From positions 1-64,000 of the forward strand of contig QRDG01000132.1 in assembly GCA_012064385.1 (NCBI GenBank): 64,000 bases of DNA, given 5' to 3'. The translations under genes were made by a program, and so were the position numbers. The notes under the pieces were generated by a model that made no database searches, was not told the DNA's origin, and saw only the letters and a program-made list of their open reading frames with translations. The stretch is from Puccinellia tenuiflora. Taxonomy: Eukaryota; Streptophyta; Magnoliopsida; Poales; Poaceae. Shown piece after piece: positions 46,359-55,871 of the stretch. Every line of letters begins with the position of its first letter. Position 1 is the stretch's first letter.

Positions 46359-47098
46359 CTAGGCCGCCACTCGAACCACTCGGGGGCTGCGTTACACAGG
46401 TCCAACACAAAAATCCTCGGCCGCCACTCGACGCACTCGGGGGCTCGCGCTGTACAGGTCTAAAGTTAGCCTAGGCCGCCACTCGAACCACTCGGGGGCT
46501 GCGCCTAACAGGCATCACCCAAAAATACTCGGCCGCCACTCGACGCACTCGGGGGCTCGCGCTGTACAGGTCTAAAGTTAGCCTAGGCCGCCACTCGAAC
46601 CACTCGGGGGCTGCGCCTAACAGGCATCACCCAAAAATCCTCGGCCGCCACTCGACGCACTCGGGGGCTCGCGCTGTACAGGTCTAAAGTTAGCCTAGGC
46701 CGCCACTCGAACCACTCGGGGGCTGCGCCTAACAGGCATCACCCAAAAATCCTCGGCCGCCACTCGACGCACTCGGGGGCTCGCGCTGTACAGGTCTAAA
46801 GTTAGCCTAGACCGCCACTCGAATCACTCGGGGGCTGCGCCTAACAGGCATCACCCAAAAATCCTAGGCCGCCACTCGATTCACTCGGGGGCTCGAGCCG
46901 TACAGGTCCTACTTGAAAACCTAGGCTGCCACCCGACGCACTCGGGGGCTGCACCGCACAGGTCTAACTCGAAAGCCTAGGCCATCACCCGATGCACTCG
47001 GGGGCTGCGCTGTCAAGGCCTAAGACATAACGTTCAGTTCGCACTCTTGCTCACCAAGGACGCCACCCGACACACTCGGGGGCTGCTCCACACGGGTT
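46359..47098. repeat. Tandem array with 56-bp period carrying 13 PPT-like motifs
   Basis: About 740 bp of head-to-tail units. The core consists of 112-bp dimers (starts at 46471, 46583, 46695, 46807) built from two 56-bp monomers that differ mainly in CTGCGCCTAACAGG versus CTCGCGCTGTACAGG. Each monomer contains GCCGCCACTCGA followed by CACTCGGGGGCT. I count CACTCGGGGGCT thirteen times, from about 46378 to 47072. The same 12-mer occurs once more at about 51725, where it forms the polypurine tract of the element. The last four units are more diverged. Confidence 0.95.
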
Positions 47099-47218
47099 AT
47101 GAGTTCACGACACACCGTTTTCATATACTTAGGGATTAACCCCGTATCAGCATATTTACATGCATACATATATTTATGTTACAAGCTAACATTCTACACT
47201 AAAGGCTTTTTCACATCC

Positions 47219-48084
47219 TCAGTCGGCAGCTTCCTCCTTCGGCTCGTCCAAGGGACCGACGAGTTCTTCAGTACGGTGCATGACCTGCTCCATCGCACGA
47301 CGCGCCGCAGCGTAAGACTCCGCATAGTCTGAATCCCTTGGCAGGCCGCCAAGGATGCCAAGCAGAGGAACATGGCTTCGATGCATTCGCACGTACGCGA
47401 ATGCTACATTTGCCCCGGCGACAAGCTGACCGAAGACAATCTCCTTCAACGCCGTAGCACGGCGGAATTTCCCCAACAGAGCGGGCAACCCAGTCGGCTG
47501 CTCGTCGAGCGGGAAGAATACCCTGTTGATCTGCGCAAGAGTCTTCGACAACCCTCCAGGACAATGGCAGCCCGCCAGGTGCGATCCAGCATCCGAGCAA
47601 GTATGCGGCCCTCCTGCTTATGAACCCAGAATTGCCGGGCTTCGACTGAAGTGCCGGTGGTTTCCCTCTCCACGCGCTCGTTCACTCGAGCATCTTCGGC
47701 CTGCCAGTCGGAGTTCACAACTGCATCAACGAGGAAAATTCAGCATAGCACAAGCATAAATGTATAACAGGAGGTGGGCAGAATCCAACCTTGCAACTGA
47801 CGACAGATGAGATCAGTCTGCTCAAGAATGAATCGCTCGCGTGGATTGAACTCCCCACTCGAGCGCAATTTCAGACGCTCAAGATCAATGTTCGCTATCC
47901 GCAACTTCGACTCAAGTTCTCCAATCTTGCTCTTCATGAAGCCGAACACTCGCTGGTCGTTCGCGCTACGCGCGGGAGCTGGAGAAGTCGTACAACGCGA
48001 AGACGCAGGTGCAGCCGAAGAGGTGCCCTCATCCCAGTACGCACGGATATCTTCCGCGACTTCAGGAGGAGCACTTCCGTCAGG
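47219..48084 (-). pseudogene. Second antisense coding module of the Tat element (two exons)
   Basis: Exon a is 48084-47790 (PDGSAPPEVAEDIRAYW, then a coiled coil KSKIGELESKLRIANIDLER). A 69-nt GT-AG intron follows, then exon b 47720-47219 (NSDWQAEDARVNERVE, then RILARMLDRTWRAAIVLEG). The phases agree across the intron. Within exon b the frame shifts at the C run 47552-47554 (one base short), after which INRVFFPLDEQPTGLPALL and AYVRMHRSHVPLLGILGG continue to the stop. It has no ATG of its own that I can defend. It begins in phase 0 and could be an alternative 3' end for the upstream antisense gene. The helical tail resembles that of the upstream module. Confidence 0.6.
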
Positions 48085-48224
48085 CTGTCAATTTAAAGAA
48101 CATTAGAGAGCACTATTTTCAACAGCAAGACTAGACAAAAGCACAGTCGCATGACAGAATCAGCATATCCATTGATTTCATCGAGTTTCATTACAAAAGA
48201 CAAAAGAAGACCCCTACTACAACA

Positions 48225-50848
48225 CTACATGGCAGAACCCGACGGTGTGCGGCCTTTTTTGGCGGCTGACTCCGCAAGCTTCCTCTCAAAGGTGTCAATC
48301 AGCTTTCCAGCTAACTTAGTCGCCTTGTCCTTGACACTGGCCAGGGATTTGGACTTTCCATCAGGCCTTCGAGGGAAGTCGCGCACAGCCGCCTCAAAGT
48401 CACCCGAGATCCCATGACCGAGTAACAGACGGAAGGTGAGCTCGGAGCCGCGTACCGTCTGGGTGCGGGTGTAGTTGGCCATCACATTCGCCTCAGCAAA
48501 TGGAGCCGCCAGCGCGTCAGCCCCCTTAGGCGCAGCCTGACCAGGGAAAACACCTTGATAGATGTTGGCCAGGGCGCTCGAGGACTTCTTCACAGCGTCC
48601 GCGGCGCACGCGCAAACCCGGTTGCAGAGGTCGACTGCCGCCGACAAGGTGGTATTCGCGCTGGACGTCCCTTCAGGGGGAGCACCACCACCAACACCTA
48701 CATTCAGAAATAACGCGAATAGTAAGGTTACCTGCAGGCAATAAAGGCAAAAGTAGGCTTCTATCAGCCGAGAACTTACCACCAATGACTGTGGCAATGC
48801 TAATCAGGCGTTCGACCTGAACCTTTTCTGCCTCAGTCTGGGTCTCAAGCGACTTCTCCAGTTGCTGGACCCGCTTCGCCAAGCCTTGGTTGTCTTCTGC
48901 AGAACACCCGAGCAAAAGATCAGAATTGCAAACAGTCGAAGAAAGTTCAAAAGACTCGACAAGGGATACTTAATCTTTGACTGCTCAAGCGCAGCACGAA
49001 GTTGACTAGCCTCCTGCTCCAGACGAATGAAGCGGGTGGCCGTTTCCATCTGCTGACGATAGACGGGCTGCGGAAAAAGAAGTATAAATCTGTACCCGAC
49101 TATTCTAGTCACGCACATCTTCGGGGGCTACTCCCATCGGGAGCGCTGTTCGCGCACCCGATACAAGAATTTGCAAGATAAGAAAGAAGATACTTACATG
49201 CTGGGTCAGATCAGCATCCACGGCAGTCGCATCAGCGGCACCATCCGGCCGGGTGGCCGTCGAAGGGTCCAGCACCGGAGGATCGTTCGCCTGTGGCGCC
49301 TCTTCAGTTGTACCAGTCGCATGCTCCGGGGCAGCAGACTGGTGTTCCTCCTCACAAGGCGAAACATGGACATTACCACCTTGATGGCTGCTTACAAAAG
49401 ATTCAGAAAACACCCAAGGAACAGAAAGAAGAAACGAATCAGAAAGGTTCAGTCGCAGAAAGCTTACCTGTCAACATCTTCACCATTGCTGCTCATAGAA
49501 GGAGACGGCATCCTCCCAAACCCCGCGGGAGGCGCGGAGTTCAGCGGAGTCGCTATCAGCGGGTTCACCGGCTCCTTCGGCACTGAAGAAGATCCGCTAG
49601 AGTCCTTCTCCTCCTCTGCCGCCTCCTTCAAGGGAGACGTCGCCGCGGTGAAGTCGACGTTCTTCTGCTTACGCCGCTTCGCGGGTGGAGCCGTGTCCTC
49701 CTCTTCTTCCTCCTCCACTTCCTCGCTACGCGAGTAGGCAGGGGGAGGACTCTCTTCATCGCCGTCCTGCTCGGCAACGATTGCGGCTTCATCGTGAGCG
49801 CCATTCTCCATCAACGGAGGAAGGCTCACGTAGTTCTTACGATCCTGAAGAGCAGCAAGCAACAGTCGGAAAATCAGAAAAAAGACAGTCGAATGACACA
49901 CAAAGAAGAAATCAAGATTCAAACACTTACCTCTGGGATCGGATTCGTCGAGCTGAACGGCGCGACTGGGCAAGTCACGTTGCACGGGTCGGCGACCCGC
50001 AGACTGGTGATATTCCTCACCTTGATCGCGACCTGCGCATCGTCAACCGCCGGGTCGACTGCCATTTCCCACATCGGGAGAGGGCGTTGTTGAAGCGGCT
50101 GTACCCTCAGCCTATGGAACATGGCGATCAGCTGGATCCCGCCCGCTTCGCGTCCCATCGACTTCAACAGCCCGCGAAGCAATGACGTCAGCGGTTTGAT
50201 CGACTCCTTCTCCTCCGCCGACAGGGGGTGCGACCAGGCGTTGGTTTTCCTCAAGGGCCGATCAGCGGCGAAGTCGGGAAGCCCGGCTTGGTTCCACTTG
50301 ACGTAGAACCACTTCTTTCTCCAGTTTTGCACGGAGTCGGACTTCTTCATATGGAAGAAGACCGTGTCGCCACGAAGCTGGATGCCAAAACCGCCGACTG
50401 GGTATGCCTCTTTCGACTTACCCACCATCCGGCGCACCTGGAAGAGCGACTTCCAAAGTGCCCAGTGGGGTGCGATCCCCAGAAAGCATTCGCACAACAC
50501 GATAAAGCTCGTGATGCTTAAGACGCTGTTGGGAGTCAGATCGTGGATCTGAATCCCATAGGCGTACAGAAGCCCACGGACGAAATCGTGAAGGGGGAAC
50601 CCGAATCCCCGTGGAAGAAACTCCACGAAGCAGACGCGTTCCCCATTGCGGGGAGCAGGGATGGTATCCTTACCGGGCGCCCGCGTCGTCGCCGTGCTCT
50701 CCGGCGGCAGCAGCCCCTGCTGGCGGAGGTTGTCGAGCTCCGCCGCTCTGACTGAGGATTTGCCCCAGTCGCCTTCCACCTTCTTCATCCCGGCGTCCTC
50801 GCCGGCGGCGGAGGAGCTCTCAGTACCCTTAACTCTCTTGTGGCCCAT
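48225..50848 (-). CDS. Spliced antisense gene of the Tat element (Transposase_28-like protein)
   Basis: Six exons on the minus strand: 50848-49931, 49844-49468, 49387-49198, 49067-48974, 48896-48780 and 48697-48225. They total 2169 nt, exactly 723 codons with stop, and every phase agrees. Introns are 77-130 nt and GT-AG, except that intron 4 begins TT. Exon 1 (MGHKRVKGTESSSAAGED) carries the plant 'putative gypsy type transposon' domain: RVCFVEFLPRGFGFPLHDF, then SVLSITSFIVLCECFLGI and NWRKKWFYVKWNQAGLP. Exon 2 is acidic with a basic cluster PPAKRRKQKN (possible nuclear signal). Exons 4-5 are coiled coil, and exon 6 is a helical tail. Extra antisense ORFs are known in Tat elements; the function is unknown. 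The broken donor probably inactivates this copy. Confidence 0.8.
48972..48973 (-). other. Broken 5' splice site of antisense intron 4
   Basis: Phase continuity with exon 5 requires the exon to end at 48974, giving an intron that starts TTAAGTATCC. The other donors of this gene read GTAAGT or GTAAGC, so the first base looks mutated from G to T. Confidence 0.6.
49122..49162. repeat. 41-bp repeat copy inside antisense intron 3
   Basis: A 41-bp sequence beginning CGGGGGCTACTCCCATCG and ending GCGCACCCGAT is repeated exactly at 51527-51567 near the 3' LTR. A partial copy is near 51452-51470. Confidence 0.9.
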
Positions 50849-50968
50849 GTCGCCAGAGGGGAAAGGGGAGGATTTTTGGAAGCTTTTTCGCGAGGAACAG
50901 CGATGGCAAGAACTGGCGGCGAGGGAGAAGAATGAGGCTTGGTGAACTGCCCCTGCGCCGCGGTGAAA

Positions 50969-50976
50969 ATTATATA
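50969..50976 (-). promoter_or_regulatory. TATA-like box of the antisense gene
   Basis: On the minus strand GCGGTATATAATTTTC lies about 120 bp upstream of the antisense ATG at 50848, a normal plant core-promoter distance. This suggests the antisense gene has its own promoter inside the element rather than using the LTR. Confidence 0.5.
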
Positions 50977-51179
50977 CCGCGGGGCAGTTCATTTTGGCCG
51001 TCAATCGCGGAACTGCAAGGCGCCGCAAGGATCCGGCCGTCCACGTGTCGCACGAAGGACACATTGGTCGTGCTCCACTACGCACGGGAACCGAAGCATC
51101 ATCATCACGCCGCGGAGTTTTCGCGCCCAACGGTCCATATTCAGCAGGTCGCCGCTGTGACAGCGGGCCCACCATCGTC

Positions 51180-51738
51180 ACGTCCCGTCGGGCGCAGAGC
51201 GTGTCGGGTCATGTCATCAAAAGCGTCATCCCTGACGTCATCACGGAAGTGTGTCAAGTAAGCCAAGCAATTGGCTGAGCATTCGACAGTCATTCGACTG
51301 AACCAAGTACGTTCGAACCAAACGTTCGAATGGAATAAGACGAAGTAAGCTTTTTTAAAGCTGACGTTATGACTAGTAGGCCATCAAGGCTGAGTGAAGA
51401 GTAAGTCGAGCCAGGACAGTTTTGACTCGGACAAATTCGAGTCATCTGTTTACTCCCATCGGGAGCGGGCTTTTCGACTGAGGAAATTTGAGTTTAATCT
51501 CAATTGCAAGCAATTCAGCTTAATCTCGGGGGCTACTCCCATCGGGAGCGCTGTTCGCGCACCCGATGATTGTGGACAAGGGCAGTCGAAATGCTGCGAC
51601 TCCGAAAGATCAAATCGGTGCACCCGAAGAATCAAGACAAGCTCACTCGAAGCAAGCTTCGACGATTCCATGTGGCGTGCCCTGAAAGGGGGAGTCCTCC
51701 ACCCGACTCTACGATTCGACTGAGCACTCGGGGGCTAC
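51180..51738 (+). other. 3' noncoding region and polypurine tract of the Tat element
   Basis: Rich in TTCGACTGA / TCGACTGA-like short motifs, with the second 41-bp repeat at 51527-51567. It ends CACTCGGGGGCTAC (51725-51738), the polypurine tract next to the 3' LTR. It also forms the upstream region of the antisense gene. Confidence 0.7.
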
Positions 51739-52147
51739 TGTCGTGGGGCTACCTTTCGGGTCTCCCACGGTGGTGGTACTGGGTCACGCCAATGAAGGCC
51801 CAGCGAAGCCCAAGAAGGACACCGTGTGGCACAAGTAGTCGACTTAGGTCGGTGATGCTTTCCTTATCTTGTACGTGCAATCCGCACCGTCCACCCGAGA
51901 CCCGGCCTGTAGTATAAAGGCCGGGAGGGTGCGCCGTCTAGGGCATCGAATCATTGAACATCGCATTGTAGCCACCAATCGATAATTCCAGACAAGCAGG
52001 AGTAGGTCTTTACCTCAACTTGAGGGGCCGAACCTGGGTAAAATCGCCCCCTGTTAGCCGTCGTGTTCACCAGCCTGATCTCTCTCTTTCTCCTTCAATC
52101 AACCCGGGGTATTCGACCTAGGGATTTGCCGAGCCACAAGCTCGTCA
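51739..52147 (+). repeat. 3' LTR of the Tat element
   Basis: 409 bp, differing from the 5' LTR by six substitutions and one single-base indel. It ends AAGCTCGTCA. Confidence 0.95.
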
Positions 52148-53154
52148 GTGGTGCTTGGGGACTGACTTCTTTTTGGTCTCCAAACCCTAGTTTTGGTCGA
52201 GGCAGAATGACTTTTCCTGTGTAGGCCTAAATCCTTGTTAGTACAGCTCTCACACTTGCGGCCCAAGTCCTGAGAACGAGCACAAACTCCTGGGCAATTA
52301 ATCTGAAGATGATCCGGCATGCTGCAACGGCCACAACGGCCCAAAGTTTTGTAAATCAGATCATTCGGCGGTAGAAGCGGAACGTCCAGAGAAATCGCCT
52401 CTTTAATATGCATATCCGAATAATTAGCAAGACATAAATCCAGGATATGCTCAAGCGTGATCCTAGGAAGATAATTTCATAGCTTTTCAAAAAAGGAATC
52501 TCCACAGAATACTGTGCGCGAAGAACCCGCTTGATCTAACTGAATCGGGTCAGGGAAACTGCCGAAGATAATTGAATTTGAATTCCCAATATTGATTGCT
52601 GCCGAAGAACCAAGATTGATAAAACCAAACTTTGCTAACTCAACATTGGAAGTCAAAGAGGGCGATCTGATTGCACTTTCCTGTAGAAGGTTTAAATTCG
52701 GGCGTAACCGTGATGGACTTCTTTGGGCAATATCAACTGAATGTTCATCAGATCTCCATGCAGTAGGGTTCTTATCCGAGGCATGACGAAAACCAGAATG
52801 TGATGGATGAGTCCCACGGAAGAGGGTGAAGTGACAAACGAAATCAGGCCATATGCGATCCTTAAGTCCATATATGAAATGACCAACTTTATTAGATGCC
52901 ACAGAGAACCGAAAACGATGATCACTCAACTGGAAAACCTTGAATCCCAAAGGATTGCCGCCGAGACAGCAATGAAGAGCAATACCCACAGATTCTTCAT
53001 TCAAATGAAAGGAAGCCGAAGAGAACGAGACCACCAAAAATAATTCCTTGGAGGTCAGGGAGGGGGAGAAGTGAACGGTTGATCCAAATCGTCGACGCAC
53101 CTGATCAGCCAACGCCACGCCCAGCGAGAAATCCCAGTGTAGCAGCGCATCCAT
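52148..53154 (-). pseudogene. Gag/ORF1-like zinc-knuckle fragment
   Basis: A minus-strand frame from ATG 53154 (MDALLHWDFSLGVALADQ), interrupted by one in-frame stop at 52477 and cut at 52148 by the Tat LTR. The N-terminal domain (FHLNEESVGIALHCCLGG, then FRFSVASNKVGHFIYGLKD, then RIWPDFVCHFTLFRG) is a type I associate with repeated zinc-finger ORFs in wheat-group genomes, probably LINE ORF1 or a domesticated gag. The C-terminus holds a cysteine/histidine knuckle, CGRCSMPDHLQINCPGVC, near 52330. An RNA-binding role in a retroelement is likely but inferred. The other side of the Tat element (39160) does not continue this ORF. Confidence 0.6.
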
Positions 53155-53240
53155 GGAGGAGAGGAGGATTTAGAATCCATTGGGGGCGGAGGTGGAGGAC
53201 GGCTGCGGGAGGGTGGGAGGGTGGGAGGAGGAGCGCCATT

Positions 53241-53485
53241 TTTAAGAAACACTGCATTCAATATCCATAATAAGAAAATCAATGAGAACATAATTATCAT
53301 TGGCAACAATAAGAACGTCATCTATTCTTCCCAAAGGTTTCTTCATAGTAGAATCAGCAAGATGTATACTCATAAAACAATCATCCATAGGTTTTAACTC
53401 AAGAATATCATATAAGCTTTTTGGCATAACAGAAACACTAGCACCAAGGTCACACAAAGCATTGCAATCAAAATTGTCGTGGTAT
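53241..53485 (-). pseudogene. Athila-like protease fragment
   Basis: About 80 codons containing the active-site segment CDLGASVSVMPKSLYDILE and PLGRIDDVLIVANDNYVLID on the minus strand. It is bounded by a GC-rich joint at about 53230 and by an LTR at 53486, and the rest of the element is absent. It is a relic of an element related to that at 6368-24127, but not the same copy. Confidence 0.75.
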
Positions 53486-53990
53486 TGTCGACAGGAGCGC
53501 CATCTAGGGTTGCCAACGAACAGTAGAGAAAGATGTGGGTGTAAGGCGGAGGGATTCCGGTGACGGGATTGCAAACACGTTTACCCAGGTTCAGGTTCCC
53601 CAGCGGTGGAGGAACCCTATGTCCTGCTATAATCCACTATAGAAAAATATGTGTATAGGTTACAATGAACTTGCGTGCTCTGTCAAAGCTTAGCTCTAAG
53701 GCTCCCGTAGGCTGGCTTATATTGGAGGCCAGGCCTAGGGCTTACAAGGTAGAGACTTGACCGGCAAGTAATACAAGTAGTACACTAATCCTGCTACTGC
53801 ACCGCCTTACGGCTTAAGGCGGTTGCTTCTGGGCCTTGTATTGGTCCTCCTTTTGCCGGCTGGGCCTCCGCCTTGGGCTTCGGCTAGCTGGGCCACCCTG
53901 TAAGCCTGCCGGCATTACCACCTATGGGCCACCCTGGCTAGCCGGAATATCTCCATGCTGGGGGTATACCCATTTAATATATCCCCGACA
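53486..53990 (-). repeat. LTR (3' LTR) of a second Tat-like element
   Basis: 505 bp. On the minus strand it begins TGTCGGGGATATATT and ends CTGTCGACA, so the termini are TGTCG...CGACA. A PPT-like CCGGGGGCTAC lies immediately to its right. This makes it the 3' LTR of a minus-strand element whose interior extends rightward. No matching 5' LTR was found in the window. Confidence 0.7.
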
Positions 53991-55319
53991 GTAGCCCCCG
54001 GAAGGTTTTAAGTTCTGCAGCGGCCGTCTTCTGTATTGAGGTTGAAGTAGTTCCGCCTTAGTTGTCTTCGTCTTAGTTGTCTTTGTCTTAGTTATCTTCA
54101 TCTTGAATAGGCGGCTGAAGAAGTTGAAGCGTTCCCGAAAACAAAAGATGCAGTCTTCCGTTCAGGTTATTGTAAGCCGAAAAAACATCACGCGCGGAGG
54201 CGTGGATAAGCCGACTAAGTCGTGGACGTTGAGTTGACCGCATCCCAGACATTAAATTGACCTGGTTGCGAACGTAGAGGTTGCCGTGTCCTGGTCGTCG
54301 AGGTCGCCATGCCGGGACAGCGTGTCCGCCTGTATCCCGAACATTGAGGTCGCCATGTCGGGATAGTGTGTCTGCATGTGTCCCAAACGTCGAGGTTGCC
54401 ATACCGCGGCCGTAAAGTCGGCAGTGTTGTGGACGATGAGGCGGTTGCGCCGTAAATGAAGAGGCAGCCGGGCTAGGACATGGACGTCGAGGCAGCCGTG
54501 TCACGCAGCCCCCGATTTTCGCGCGAGGGCAGTGTCGATGTCAAGCCCCCGGGCGTTGTTAGCCTATTTTTGTTCTTGACATATCCCTTTGTAGCCCCCG
54601 AGCATTGAGTCGACGTACTCGAGAGTCGGCTCGATGCTCAGTAGAACCTGTGTCGTTGTAGATCAAGCGGGAGTAGCCCCCCGAGTCTCGAGGCAACTGT
54701 AAGTCGCCTCGAGGCTCTGAAAAATACGGTTTAAGACTCGATAAACATGAGAAAACCACAAATTTATTTCATGACCATATGATATGTTTAAAACATTAAG
54801 TGTATAAAGAACTTAGCTGTTTGATGGTCTTTGTGTTGATGACACGTATGCTGGAATGCGGCGATTAGTAGTCTGCGACGACAATTAAGCCGAAGCAGCA
54901 TGTTTGGCGGCAGACATACGGCCACGCCACGATGACGAGTAAAGCCGCCATGGCAATTAAGCCGAAACAGCGCGTTAGGCAGCGAACTGCTGATCACGCC
55001 GCATTAATAAGTAAGCCGCGACGGCAATCAAGCCGGAAGTGACGATAAGTAGGCCGCGATGGCAATGGAGCCGAACATGACGATGGCGGTGATGAATTCG
55101 CCTAGGCCGGATGTTGGAGCAAAGCCGAACGTGGCGTAGGTAACGATGAATTCGCCTAAGCCGGTCGGAGTAAAGACGAACGTGGCGTAGGTAGCGATGA
55201 ATTCTCCTAAGCCGGACGCGATGATGGCGGCGTCCCGCCTGACATCGCGGATACGGCGAGAGTTAATGACTTGAATAGCCGTCCATGTTTAATCCGATGG
55301 ATTTATGACTACGCCGGAA

Positions 55320-55745
55320 AGGCGTCATGCCACGCTGGCGATTAAGCCAAATCGTGACGATAAATACGCCGAAAAGGCACTATTCCACGTTAGACATTTA
55401 TCCGGAACGTGACGATAACTATGCCGAAAAGGCGTCGTGCCGCGTTAGCGATTAAGCCGGAATGCGACGATGACTATGCCAGAAAGGCATCTTGCCGCGT
55501 TAGCCATTAAGCCAGAACGCAACTATAACTACGCCGAAAAGGCATCGTGTCGTGTTAGCCATTAAGTCGGAACACAACGATATATACGATGGAAAGGCGT
55601 CTTGCCGCATTAGCAATTAAGCTGGAACGCAGCGATAAATACGCCGGAAATGTGTCTTGCCGCGTTAGCAATTAAGCCGAAACACGACGATAGATACGCC
55701 GGAAAGACGTCTTACCGCGTTAGCAATTAAGCCGGAATGCGACGA
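55320..55745. repeat. 55-bp tandem repeat array
   Basis: Eight imperfect head-to-tail units. ATTAAG recurs at 55451, 55506, 55561, 55616, 55671 and 55726, exactly 55 bp apart, with two more diverged units to the left. The unit contains ACGCCGGAAAGGCGTCTTGC and CGCGTTAGCAATTAAGCC. Confidence 0.9.
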
Positions 55746-55856
55746 AAATATCAGCCAATATGGCTAAGCCAGACGTCGAAGCGAAGCCAGACATGACGTA
55801 TGTGATGATGAATTCGCCTAAGCCAGACGCGATGAGTAGGCCATGACGACGATTAA

Positions 55857-55871
55857 ACCAAAACGACATGT
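55857..55871. repeat. SINE target-site duplication, left copy (15 bp)
   Basis: ACCAAAACGACATGT, repeated exactly at 56171-56185. Confidence 0.85.

Larger units (their letters stand above)
39161..52147 (+). mobile_element. Tat-lineage Ty3/gypsy retrotransposon with antisense gene
   Basis: About 13 kb with LTRs of 410 and 409 bp, primer site, gag, protease, RT, RNase H, a second archaeal-type RNase H, and integrase on the plus strand. A tandem repeat array and a spliced antisense gene follow, then a polypurine tract. The dual RNase H and the antisense ORF between pol and the 3' LTR are hallmarks of the Tat lineage. The LTRs differ by six substitutions and one indel, indicating a fairly recent insertion. 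No target-site duplication is visible: ACTAG lies to the left and GTGGT to the right. Sense coding is broken by two frameshift sites and one TAG stop. Confidence 0.9.

Noticed and set aside
46359..47098. CRISPR-like array
   Set aside because: Units are contiguous 56-bp monomers in 112-bp dimers with no unique spacers, in a plant retrotransposon.
53491..53515. TGGCGCTCCTGTCGACA as a primer binding site left of the LTR at 53486
   Set aside because: TGTCG...CGACA termini place this inside the LTR end, and the PPT-like tract on the right shows the interior lies to the right.
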